DNA of 64,000 bases, taken from contig JADGAN010000011.1 in NCBI GenBank assembly GCA_015231955.1, positions 1-64,000 of the forward strand, in the 5' to 3' direction. Shown in pieces: positions 54,655-63,209 of the stretch (position 1 is the stretch's first letter; each line of letters opens with the position of its first letter). The stretch is from Oligoflexia bacterium (GTDB lineage: Bacteria > Bdellovibrionota > Bacteriovoracia > Bacteriovoracales > Bacteriovoracaceae). The notes under the pieces were generated by a model. That model was not told the origin of the DNA. It saw only the letters and a list, made by a program, of their open reading frames with translations, and did no database searches. The translations under genes were made by a program, and so were the position numbers.

Positions 54655-55278
54655 ATGAATATTATTATCGAAGAGTCGCGATGTAGTGGTCCTGATCACC
54701 ACATCCGAGAAATCTTCCTTAAATATGAAGACACCTTCATCGACTTAATACTCGAGAGCACACAACAAAATTTTGAAGAATATATCTCCAATTCTGTTCT
54801 CGATATTAGCTCTTTTCTCTTAGGCGTACAAAAGATCACCCAAACCCTCTACGACAATTTAAAATACGACTATATTTCTGGCAACGTCATCCGCAAAGAC
54901 CTGCTCTTACAAGTAACCAAACACTCCTTCTCCGATCGTGAAGTGGAGTTTGAAGAGTTAATGCTCGATTTTCCCATTGGACACGCACTCTTTACCCTTA
55001 ACTGGTACTACCACTCTGGTTACTTCCAAGGAAGTCACTTAACTCCCGAGCAGCGAAACGACTTTTGCAAAGGCATGTGCTTGGGTGCTCATATGTGCTC
55101 CTTTGCCATCTTTCTATTCTTCCGTTATGAAGTATTCCAAGATATCACCTTTTTGCGTTTCATGAAAGATTACAAGACAAAACAAGTCTTCATCACCTAT
55201 CCAGAAACATTAAAGCAAGTGGTTGCTATTCGCGCTGGAAAATTTGATTGGTCACTGATTATGAACAAGCACGCTTAA
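54655..55278 (+). CDS. Hypothetical protein
   Basis: 207 aa from ATG 54655, chosen because GGGGGAGG lies 11-18 nt upstream; in-frame upstream ATG 54601 has none, and the frame overlaps the glycosyltransferase gene further upstream. Mostly helical, with NIIIEESRCSGPDHHIREIF, FEELMLDFPIGHALFTLNWYYHSGYF and FCKGMCLGAHMCSFAIFLFF, a Cys-rich hydrophobic patch. Function unknown. Convergent with the next gene, 3 nt apart. Confidence 0.6.
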   Translation: MNIIIEESRCSGPDHHIREIFLKYEDTFIDLILESTQQNFEEYISNSVLDISSFLLGVQKITQTLYDNLKYDYISGNVIRKDLLLQVTKHSFSDREVEFEELMLDFPIGHALFTLNWYYHSGYFQGSHLTPEQRNDFCKGMCLGAHMCSFAIFLFFRYEVFQDITFLRFMKDYKTKQVFITYPETLKQVVAIRAGKFDWSLIMNKHA

Positions 55279-55281
55279 GCT

Positions 55282-56490
55282 TTAGGGCGTTTGAATTTTC
55301 TTTGCCGATTCTAAAAACACCTCTGCTTTAATCTTTTGATCTTTTTTGCTATAGATCAGAGAGATGCGCTCATAGATAAACTTTAACTCTTTTGGAAAGT
55401 GCCCCCCTTCTGCACGGACAACCTCTAAAAGAGTTAAATACCCCTCTAAGGCCTCATCCATACGCCCATACTGCTCTAGAAGGCCTAAGACTCTTAGCAA
55501 TCGATACAAATAGCTCTTTTTCTGAGGGCCACTCTTTAAAGGAAATTTTAACAGATAGTAAGGAAAAACTACATCAAACAAAGTTTTTACCTCTGCAAAA
55601 TCGATGCTCTCCTCCGATCCCTCTCTCCCCTTGACCATAAACTCATAGAGAAGCCGAAAATAGGTGCATTGGTAGTAACTCATTGATTGCTTAGCATTGA
55701 CTAGCACTCTTGCCACCTCTAAGTAATCAATGAGTTGGAAACACTCCTCTATTTTTATCCGCCACGACTCATTAGGCGCCACCTCGGCATGTAACTCTAC
55801 AATCAACTCTAAAAGCGATAGCTGCTCTAGCGAAGGCGACTCATCAAACTCCCGATACTCCTTCCAGAGGTTTAAAAGATTGGCAAAGGTTTGCTGTTTA
55901 TTCTCTGCTTGTAGCACCTCAACCTTCAAAAAGTAGATCTTAGATTTAAAATAGAGAGCACGCCTCTCTTGGTTCTTTTCTAAATCTAGTTCGCGAACAG
56001 ACTCTTTAAAAGACGCTTGTGCTTGCGCATACGCCCCTTGATTAAAGGAGACCACTCCCGACTGATAATTAAGATACCAATTAAAAAAAGGATCAATCCG
56101 TGGGGCCAGCTTCCAATAAAAGTCATCTCCTACCTCTATCAAAAGTTGTGGCAGCAAAAACAGCAGCGCCAAATGTAAAATCTTTGTACAGCGATCGATC
56201 ATCATATAAAAAAATCGCGCACACACAACGTAGAAGATCGCCAAAGTCGCAAGATAATAAAGAAGCCCTTCACCGCCACCATAGCTAGCGTAAGGAGTGA
56301 TCAGGCCATTATAAGCTATTCCCAGCGGTACTAGTTGCGCGACAATAGATAGCGTATAAATGGGAAAAAGGTACTTTTTGGGAATTTTTTCAAAAAGATT
56401 ATATGGAATCTTTTGACTGTTTTCTTGTTTATCATTAGGCACAGGCATAGGCATAGGCATAGATAAGATTAATGGTAATCTTGAGGCCAT
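55282..56490 (-). CDS. Membrane protein with TPR-like helical repeats
   Basis: A 402-aa protein. An N-terminal MPMPMP stretch (hexanucleotide ATGCCT repeated three times) is followed by three transmembrane helices (about 40-60, 74-95, 102-122). From about residue 135 onward there are TPR-like helical hairpins: YQSGVVSFNQGAYAQAQASFKESVREL, SLLELIVELHAEVAP, YLYRLLRVLGLLEQYGRMDEALEGYLTLLE. It is likely a membrane-anchored scaffold. No closer family was recognised. The start ATG 56490 lacks a strong ribosome site. Confidence 0.6.
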   Translation of the reverse strand: MASRLPLILSMPMPMPVPNDKQENSQKIPYNLFEKIPKKYLFPIYTLSIVAQLVPLGIAYNGLITPYASYGGGEGLLYYLATLAIFYVVCARFFYMMIDRCTKILHLALLFLLPQLLIEVGDDFYWKLAPRIDPFFNWYLNYQSGVVSFNQGAYAQAQASFKESVRELDLEKNQERRALYFKSKIYFLKVEVLQAENKQQTFANLLNLWKEYREFDESPSLEQLSLLELIVELHAEVAPNESWRIKIEECFQLIDYLEVARVLVNAKQSMSYYQCTYFRLLYEFMVKGREGSEESIDFAEVKTLFDVVFPYYLLKFPLKSGPQKKSYLYRLLRVLGLLEQYGRMDEALEGYLTLLEVVRAEGGHFPKELKFIYERISLIYSKKDQKIKAEVFLESAKKIQTP

Positions 56491-56537
56491 GAAGTGTAAA
56501 CAGTTTCCGTAGGCAGTTTATTGATTAATGAGAACTC

Positions 56538-57410
56538 TTACTTGATTTCGGGAATAACGGTAATGCGAGTAACATCTTCACCACGGCAACCATCATCGGT
56601 ACAACGCTTAGAGATCATGCAGTATCTTCCCGAAGCGTAGACGTAATCGGTATCTCCACGAACTAAAATTCCTTCAACCTCGCCATTTTCAACATTAATC
56701 ACTGCTGATCCGGAGTTGCCACCATAGGTATCAAGGTTGGTGACAAAGTAACCAGGATTGGTGGCAGCGCGAACAACTGCTCCATCAGAAATCTTTGTTG
56801 GCAATCCTGATGGATGTCCAATGACTACGAGGGGTGTGCCCTTGCTTAGCTCACCCGATCTTCTAAAGCTAAGTGGCGCACGATCGGTCACATTACGATC
56901 TAGGCGTAAAACAGCATAGTCGTAATCCCCTTCAAGTTTTCTACCAATAATTTCAGTACACTTATAAACACTGCTATCAGGAACATAAATTGTAGGATCT
57001 GCTACAACAGAAGGGTCTGGAAGGCGATAATCAAAGACCCAAGAGTAGCCGCTACAATCACTCATATCGGTCACACAATGGCCGGCAGTGATCAGCACAT
57101 CAGGGGCCACGATAAAGCCAGAACAGTTGGCAGCGGCCACTTGTTCTGCAAATCGCTCACTACTACAAACATTCATGGCCTGACGAAGATTATCAGCGCT
57201 AACCTTGACCATTCCATTAGGAGCTTTTGAAATATTCCCGATAGGAACTTGGGCCGCAGTTGCTAAGGCGTAATCACGGAAGAGTGTGTTAGTCGAAGCG
57301 TAGTAGTCAACACGGTTATCGTCACCATAAATAACTTTGTTGCTATTACCAGCAAAGAGTGAACCAGTTACAAGAGATGAAAACAAACAGGCAAATAACA
57401 CCTTTTTCAT
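56538..57410 (-). CDS. Exported trypsin-like serine protease (copy 1)
   Basis: A 290-aa chymotrypsin-fold protease. Signal peptide 1-21; then KVIYGDDNRVDYYAS, also present in the paralogue downstream. Catalytic His111 (LITAGHCV), Asp164 (DYDYAVLRLDR) and Ser233 (YGGNSGSAVI) are all present. GNSGSA is V8/glutamyl-endopeptidase-like. It ends GCRGEDVTRITVIPEIK. Predicted periplasmic or secreted. The start ATG 57410 follows GGGGTTTGCT. The paralogue at 57704-58624 lies in the same orientation; the two are separated by a palindromic repeat. Confidence 0.93.
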   Translation of the reverse strand: MKKVLFACLFSSLVTGSLFAGNSNKVIYGDDNRVDYYASTNTLFRDYALATAAQVPIGNISKAPNGMVKVSADNLRQAMNVCSSERFAEQVAAANCSGFIVAPDVLITAGHCVTDMSDCSGYSWVFDYRLPDPSVVADPTIYVPDSSVYKCTEIIGRKLEGDYDYAVLRLDRNVTDRAPLSFRRSGELSKGTPLVVIGHPSGLPTKISDGAVVRAATNPGYFVTNLDTYGGNSGSAVINVENGEVEGILVRGDTDYVYASGRYCMISKRCTDDGCRGEDVTRITVIPEIK

Positions 57411-57542
57411 AGCAAACCCCCTTCCTCAAGGCCTTATGATTGGTAAATATCGTACGGTTCTTCCGATTATTACCAAGGAATAATAACGTTGCAACTGACA
57501 CTTTCTTACATTGAAAAAAAGTAGGTTTTTAAATATGAAAAA

Positions 57543-57648
57543 GTAACTGCTCACACCCCTCAACCTTCACCTCTCAACCAAATGCTGTTAGCTAAGCAAC
57601 TTTCAGCATCCGGTAGAGGGTAGATGGCTGAAGGGTGTGAGCAGTTAC
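57543..57648. repeat. 106-bp near-perfect cruciform repeat
   Basis: Outer arms 57543-57565 and 57626-57648 are inverted (23 nt, 2 mismatches; GTAACTGCTCACACCC is shared exactly). Inside them CCTCTCAACC pairs with GGTAGAGG and ATGCTG with CAGCAT, so almost the whole element folds into one long stem. It lies in the gene-free gap (57411-57703) between two protease genes. The structure resembles dispersed extragenic palindromes or a miniature mobile element. The rest of the gap shows no gene. Confidence 0.75.
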
Positions 57649-57703
57649 ATGAAAAATAAAAATTGATTATTAATAGAAAATTAATAGATACAAGATTGCA
57701 AGC

Positions 57704-58624
57704 TTACTGATTAAGCTCTTTTAAGGCATCAATAATGGTGATGCGTGTGACATCTTCTCCACGGCCTTCATCTTCTTTGCACACTTTCACTCGTGCACAC
57801 CCCAGGTTCTCGTCAAAATCAAAGTCCATCTCGCCACGAACGAGAATGCCCTCTACTTCGCCAGTTTTAGCATTAAACACAGCGGAACCGGAGTTCCCTT
57901 GGAAAGAATCGGTCGTTGCAAGGAAGAAGGAGTCATGCTCGTTTTTCCGAACTGCTGCTCCAGGAGCAATCTTCATAGGCATTCCAATAGGATGTCCAAT
58001 TAAAACCAACTCCTCTTTATCAGCAATCTTGGACTCTTTTCTAAATTTTAGTGGAGTGCGATCAAGCACAGGGCGATCAAGTCTTACGACAGCAAAGTCG
58101 GCCATGCTCATAGGATCCAGTTTTTGGGACATAAGCTCCTTGCAATAATAGGCATCGTTACTTTTTACAAAATAGTTAGTCTCTCCCTTCTCATTCTTTT
58201 TAGTGTTATTACTACCAAAGTCGAAAACAAAAGAGTTCATCTCACAACTTTCTTGTGTTTGTACACAATGTCCAGCAGTGACCACAATATCGGGTGCCAC
58301 TAAAAAGCCGCTACACAAGGCCGGAGTTACCTGATCTTTAAAGCGCTCTCCCTCGCAAAGCATGCCCATTATATCATCGATACCATCGCCATCCATATCA
58401 TTTGTTAAATCGAAAGTAAGCCCCAAGTCACTGGAGATTAAACGATCTTTTGGGATCATTGCTACGACTGACTTTGACCACTCTTGGTGTAAAGGAAGTG
58501 CCTCATTAATCTCAACGCGATTATCTTCGCCATAAACCACTCTTGACTTTGCAAACGCGTTTGATAGTGTAGAAAAAGTTAATAATGCTACTGCTGCTAA
58601 AACAACTTGGGTTCTCGTTCCCAT
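57704..58624 (-). CDS. Exported trypsin-like serine protease (copy 2)
   Basis: A 306-aa paralogue of the preceding protease. Signal peptide about 1-25; SRVVYGEDNRVEINEA follows. Catalytic His in TAGHCVQTQ, Asp in MADFAVVRLDR, Ser in QGNSGSAVF are complete. A Ca2+-binding-like DMDGDGIDD loop (near residue 75) is present here and absent from copy 1. The end GRGEDVTRITIIDALKELNQ repeats copy 1. A role in extracellular protein breakdown is inferred from location and signal peptide; target unknown. Confidence 0.93.
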   Translation of the reverse strand: MGTRTQVVLAAVALLTFSTLSNAFAKSRVVYGEDNRVEINEALPLHQEWSKSVVAMIPKDRLISSDLGLTFDLTNDMDGDGIDDIMGMLCEGERFKDQVTPALCSGFLVAPDIVVTAGHCVQTQESCEMNSFVFDFGSNNTKKNEKGETNYFVKSNDAYYCKELMSQKLDPMSMADFAVVRLDRPVLDRTPLKFRKESKIADKEELVLIGHPIGMPMKIAPGAAVRKNEHDSFFLATTDSFQGNSGSAVFNAKTGEVEGILVRGEMDFDFDENLGCARVKVCKEDEGRGEDVTRITIIDALKELNQ

Positions 58625-58730
58625 CTTACCACCTCTTAGAAAATACTTGTGAATGAAAAACTACTCCTCGTAGTAAGTGTATAATTATGGCAATTATCCG
58701 AGTTATTCAATAGACATCTTCTTACATCTT

Positions 58731-59666
58731 CTAGCATCTAAAATGTTCTGAAAAATTTTCTGCAACCCTCATTGCACCAATAGCAACATTGATATCATGG
58801 ACACGAAAAATCATCGTTCCCGACTCCTGCATAAACAGCGCAATGAGACGTGCAAGCAGGTGCGCATGGAGGTATTCACTTTGTAAAATCACCGTTTGCT
58901 CTCGACTTTTTACTCGATCAAGAGGACGTAAAAAAGATTTTCTAGAAAATCCTAAACACCAGGTTACATCTAGGTGCTCGCGAATGATCTCTGGCAAGTG
59001 ATGAGATAACGATAAATTTTGCTCTCTGCTCTTTGCAAATCCTAACCCTGGATCAAAGATGAGCTGTCGCAAATCGAAGGAGGTAGGAGTTGCAGCAAGC
59101 AATTTCTCTTTTGCTGCTTGAAAAAAATTTTTAGCAGCAACAACCACATTATCGTCAGCATTGCTAAATTGCATATGCTGTGGACCAACAAAGCGATCAC
59201 CTCTGCTAGCGGCGGCATTGTAGGACAAGATATATTTCCAAGAAATTCCTTTGCCATTGCCATTTGCCTGCAAACTTTGAGAAACCTCATGCAGTATTTG
59301 CAAGTTTAATTCGCCAGAGATATCGTTCCAATAAAACTCCCGCACCTTGCAATACTTTGCAAACTCTCGGCATACATGCACAAACACTTCAGGACGATAG
59401 GTATCGATAGAGATAACTGTTTGTGGAGAAAGTTTTAGCGTGGGAAGGATGGGAAAGCATACCTCTTGAAAGCGCTTAAACTCCTCCGATAAAGGGAGTG
59501 GTGCATTCATCGGTGCCGTCGACTCTGCTCCAATATCTAAGATGTGTGCTCCTTGCTGGAGAAGCATTGCTACTTTTTGTTGCAAAAAACGAGAGGAGTT
59601 TAATTCTCCTCCATCTGAAAAAGAGTCAGGGGTGATGTTTAAAACCCCCATAAGCATTGTATTCAT
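58731..59666 (-). CDS. folP: Dihydropteroate synthase
   Basis: Joins 6-hydroxymethyl-7,8-dihydropterin pyrophosphate with p-aminobenzoate in folate synthesis. The 311-aa protein has the signatures GVLNITPDSFSDGGEL (7-22), ILDIGAESTAP (about 42-52) and LIFDPGLGFAKS (about 207-218), with IFRVHDINVAIGAMRVAENF at the end holding the HD/R residues that bind phosphate. A longer than usual central part includes NYILSYNAAAS-like substitution. It is 11 nt downstream of ftsH and completes the tilS-ftsH-folP unit common in bacteria. Confidence 0.95.
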   Translation of the reverse strand: MNTMLMGVLNITPDSFSDGGELNSSRFLQQKVAMLLQQGAHILDIGAESTAPMNAPLPLSEEFKRFQEVCFPILPTLKLSPQTVISIDTYRPEVFVHVCREFAKYCKVREFYWNDISGELNLQILHEVSQSLQANGNGKGISWKYILSYNAAASRGDRFVGPQHMQFSNADDNVVVAAKNFFQAAKEKLLAATPTSFDLRQLIFDPGLGFAKSREQNLSLSHHLPEIIREHLDVTWCLGFSRKSFLRPLDRVKSREQTVILQSEYLHAHLLARLIALFMQESGTMIFRVHDINVAIGAMRVAENFSEHFRC

Positions 59667-59677
59667 GATTTCTTCGA

Positions 59678-61639
59678 TTATTCGCCAGGTTGTGGTTCGC
59701 TGCTTGCAGTAGTAGGAGCAGGACTATTTTCATTAGTAGGCGTAGGAGCAGCGGCCGCTGCTCCTGCTTTGCAATCATCTTCACTGCTTTGAGTGCTTTG
59801 AGCACGATGCCCACCCTTAGGACCAATCGGCACTCCAATATCTCGTCCGGCCAAAAGCTCCTCAATCTGTTTGCGATCAAGCGTTTCCCAAATCACCAAG
59901 GCCTCAGAGACACGAACCAGTGCCTCTCTATTTTTAACTAGGATATCCATCGCAATTTGATAATTCTTTCCAATAATGCGATGAACCTCTATATCAATTT
60001 TACGAGCGGTATCGTCAGAATACTCGGCCACGTCAGCACCCATTCCTGCAAAGGGATGCTCTTTATTCTTTCCATAGGCAACTGGTCCAAGCTCACTCAT
60101 GCCCCACTGACAAACCATACTGCGTGCAATATCGGTCGCACGCTCAATGTCGTTAGAGGCGCCATTGGTCTTCTCTCCAAAGATAATCTCTTCAGCACAA
60201 CGGCCACCCATGAGGAAAGAGATAAAGTTGTGGGCCCGCTCAGAAGATAAGTTTAAAATATCCTCTTCGGGAAGAGTTTGCGTTACTCCAAGCGCCATGC
60301 CTCGAGGAATAATTGTCACCTTATGAACAGGATCGGTCTTTGGCAGATTGATACCAACAATAGCATGTCCCGCCTCATGATAAGCGGTGTTGCGCTTTTC
60401 GCTCTCTGAGATCACCATCGATTTTCTCGCAACTCCCATAATCACTTTATCTTTGGCCATCTCAAAATCGATCAGTGCTAACTTTTTCTTATTCTCACGT
60501 GCTGCCTGTAGTGCGGCCTCGTTCACCAAGTTTGCAAGATCGGCCCCAGTAAATCCTGGAGTACCTTTAGCGATAGATTCTAAATTAACGTCGGGACACA
60601 CAGGAGTCTCACGCGTATGCACTTTTAAAATTTCCAAACGTCCACGCACATCGGGTCGTGGTACCACCACACGACGGTCAAAACGGCCAGGTCGTAAAAG
60701 AGCAGGATCGAGCACATCCACTCTATTGGTGGCCGCGATTAAAATCACTCCGGAGTTAGTTTCAAAACCATCCATCTCTACTAAGAGTTGGTTTAACGTT
60801 TGTTCGCGCTCATCGTGGCCACCACCAAGTCCAGCACCACGATGTCTACCAACAGCATCAATCTCATCCACAAAAATAATACAAGGAGCATGTTTCTTTC
60901 CTTGCTCGAAGAGGTCACGCACGCGACTTGCTCCCACACCTACAAACATCTCCACAAAATCGGAACCGGAGATAGAAAAGAAAGGCACCTCTGCTTCTCC
61001 AGCAACTGCTTTGGCAAGCAACGTTTTTCCAGTCCCTGGAGGACCAATCAAGAGTACACCTTTGGGAATTTTTCCACCAAGCGTAGTATACTTTTTGGGA
61101 TCTTTTAGAAAATCGACAATCTCAACAAGCTCTTCTTTGGCTTCATCCACCCCGGCCACGTGAGAGAAATTGATCTTCTTGTCACTCTCGTTTAAGAGTC
61201 GTGCGCGTGACTTACCAAAACTCATCGCCTTGCCGCCACCCGCTTGAATCTGCCGCAAAAAAAAGTAGAAGATCAAGATGAGTAAAATCATCGGACCCCA
61301 GTTGATCAGAATTGTTGTCAGCATTGAGGGGCGATCTTCTTCATCGTAGTTAGGAGTGATACCATTGCTCCGTAAAATATCGAAGGTCTCTTTGCCGGTG
61401 CTTCCCACCAGTTGAAAGGCAGAACCATTTTTAAAGTCAGTTTTAAATTTTCCAGAAATTTTTTGCGACTGTCCCTTGAAGGTCACCTCTTGCACTAACT
61501 TCTTCTCAACTGCATCGACAAACTCCGAGTAGGTGATAATTTCATTTCGCCCATGCCTCTGGTCGAATACCTTTACTGTGAGGGCCATCAGTAAAATGAC
61601 CACAAACCATAATGCGATCGTCTTGTGTTGTTGCTTCAT
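59678..61639 (-). CDS. ftsH: ATP-dependent zinc metalloprotease FtsH
   Basis: A 653-aa membrane AAA+ protease. TM1 is about 8-24, periplasmic domain about 25-108, TM2 about 112-129. Walker A GPPGTGKT lies at 199-206, Walker [11 protein letters not shown] at 254-263, the SRH region with [21 protein letters not shown] follows, and the zinc site is H421-E-A-G-H425. It degrades unstable or misfolded membrane and cytosolic proteins. The C-terminal tail ([21 protein letters not shown]) is Ala/Pro/Thr-rich and likely disordered. The start ATG 61639 follows AAGGATCTAACTGGTA. Gene order with tilS and folP supports orthology. Confidence 0.98.
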   Translation of the reverse strand: MKQQHKTIALWFVVILLMALTVKVFDQRHGRNEIITYSEFVDAVEKKLVQEVTFKGQSQKISGKFKTDFKNGSAFQLVGSTGKETFDILRSNGITPNYDEEDRPSMLTTILINWGPMILLILIFYFFLRQIQAGGGKAMSFGKSRARLLNESDKKINFSHVAGVDEAKEELVEIVDFLKDPKKYTTLGGKIPKGVLLIGPPGTGKTLLAKAVAGEAEVPFFSISGSDFVEMFVGVGASRVRDLFEQGKKHAPCIIFVDEIDAVGRHRGAGLGGGHDEREQTLNQLLVEMDGFETNSGVILIAATNRVDVLDPALLRPGRFDRRVVVPRPDVRGRLEILKVHTRETPVCPDVNLESIAKGTPGFTGADLANLVNEAALQAARENKKKLALIDFEMAKDKVIMGVARKSMVISESEKRNTAYHEAGHAIVGINLPKTDPVHKVTIIPRGMALGVTQTLPEEDILNLSSERAHNFISFLMGGRCAEEIIFGEKTNGASNDIERATDIARSMVCQWGMSELGPVAYGKNKEHPFAGMGADVAEYSDDTARKIDIEVHRIIGKNYQIAMDILVKNREALVRVSEALVIWETLDRKQIEELLAGRDIGVPIGPKGGHRAQSTQSSEDDCKAGAAAAAPTPTNENSPAPTTASSEPQPGE

Positions 61640-61701
61640 TACCAGTTAGATCCTTGAAAAAGAAAAAATACTCTACTAAATATATTCACAATCACTAGAA
61701 A

Positions 61702-63114
61702 TTACACACAAATATTCATAAATGCAAACTTCTTTCCTCTAAACTTAACTCTTCCTCTATCACCTTTTTCACCGAGATGATAGAGGTCAATCGCAGATCG
61801 CACCCAATATCCTTGCACTAAACAGGCACTGGTAAAACGTGGAAGCAGAGGATAGCTGCGCTTTAATGATGGATAGATTTGCTCTAGTTCTGCGCGCGCT
61901 TTCGATACATAAAAGAATGGAAAAAACGAACTCACCTCTGTTCCACTTTTTTCTGCAAAAGTACATCGGATACCTCGTGAAAAATATTTAAGTTTTTCTC
62001 TAAATAATCCTTCGCTAGAGGTAAAATTGTCTAGGTTGAGCAATAGCTCAGGAATATACGAAATAGATTTCTGTAAAACAATCCCCTCTAAAAGTTGATC
62101 CATCTCCTCGTAATACTCTTGCTGCTGCTTTGAAAGCACCGCTACCACACCCTTATAGAGATAAACTTTCACTCCTCCACTAAAGCTGAGTGGCCCCCAC
62201 CTTCCTCCACTCGCATTCCTAAGTGCCAGCCAAGTCTTTGTCAGTTGCGAGCGCAGTACTCCTCGCTTACTAAGGGAACTTTCCTTGATAATTTTTGCCA
62301 GCTCCTCCTCAAAAAGCAGCGGTTGACTCATTCCCCAAAGGAGTGTCGCTGTGGCCAGATCGAGACGACCACCAGAGGCACTTGCACTTGCACCTATGCT
62401 AGCAGACACCCCAAGCTTTAATGCCAAGGAGTTACTGCGATGAACATAGTGCTTAAGGTAAGAAGGAAAGCGTTTAGCAATCGCAGGAATAATTTGTTGC
62501 CGTAAAAAATTTCGCTCATATTTTAAATCGCTATTGCTCGCATCAACGGCAAAGGGGATGGATCTCTCTTGTGCGTACACTAAAATTTGCGCCTTTGTCA
62601 CCCCCATGAAGGGACGAATGAAAACACCTCGCTTCACGGGAATTCCTAGCGAAGGGATGAGTGTACTGCTCTTAAACCCATGAAGCAGACTCCACTCCAA
62701 AGAGTCATCCACATGATGAGCAGTGCAAATCTTTACTTTAGTTGCTCCTGCTTGTGAGAAGTGCTGCTTGGCCTCTTTAAAAAATTGATAGCGATAGCTC
62801 CTGGCAGCATGCTCAAAGTTGCCAAGAGCAGTTGGTATTGTCCCTTCCCAATCGATCTTAAAGCTTAAACACTCCACTCCCAGTTTTAAAGCATAGGCCT
62901 CCACCAGATGCTGCTCTTTTTGGTTCTCCTCACCACGGGTGTTGTGGTTCACATGCACCACCGCCACTCGATTGCCTGCGACTCTGCAAAGGCAATGCAA
63001 AAGCGCCATCGAATCGATACCACCCGAAACTGCAACCAAGAGCAAATGCTCGTGGTCACAAAGGCGCATCTTCTGCATAAAATTTAAAACCTGTTTTTCA
63101 AAACGCACACTCAT
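61702..63114 (-). CDS. tilS: tRNA(Ile)-lysidine synthase
   Basis: Converts C34 of the CAU-anticodon tRNA-Ile to lysidine. The 470-aa sequence has the PP-loop LVAVSGGIDSMALLHCL (about 26-42), then VVHVNHNTRGEENQKEQHLVEAY and the DASNSDLKYERNFLRQQIIP segment, both typical of TilS. The C-terminal part is longer and less conserved. I place the start at ATG 63114 with AGAGGGTG upstream; a GTG at 63117 is one codon earlier. It is the first gene of the tilS-ftsH-folP run. Confidence 0.95.
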   Translation of the reverse strand: MSVRFEKQVLNFMQKMRLCDHEHLLLVAVSGGIDSMALLHCLCRVAGNRVAVVHVNHNTRGEENQKEQHLVEAYALKLGVECLSFKIDWEGTIPTALGNFEHAARSYRYQFFKEAKQHFSQAGATKVKICTAHHVDDSLEWSLLHGFKSSTLIPSLGIPVKRGVFIRPFMGVTKAQILVYAQERSIPFAVDASNSDLKYERNFLRQQIIPAIAKRFPSYLKHYVHRSNSLALKLGVSASIGASASASGGRLDLATATLLWGMSQPLLFEEELAKIIKESSLSKRGVLRSQLTKTWLALRNASGGRWGPLSFSGGVKVYLYKGVVAVLSKQQQEYYEEMDQLLEGIVLQKSISYIPELLLNLDNFTSSEGLFREKLKYFSRGIRCTFAEKSGTEVSSFFPFFYVSKARAELEQIYPSLKRSYPLLPRFTSACLVQGYWVRSAIDLYHLGEKGDRGRVKFRGKKFAFMNICV

Positions 63115-63209
63115 CACTCACCCTCTTTTTACCCTTCTAACACTGTTTGCTTGAAAATTAAACAAACTGTAGCTATCTTGTTTTTTTACGATATTTCCTT
63201 GAGAAAAAT

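Noticed and set aside
56445-56465. Repeat GGCATA, three copies
   Set aside because: It is the coding sequence for MPMPMP at the start of the TPR-like membrane protein; too short to call separately.
60387-61163. Long plus-strand ORF opposite ftsH
   Set aside because: It is the antisense shadow of a highly conserved ftsH coding region, with no independent signal.
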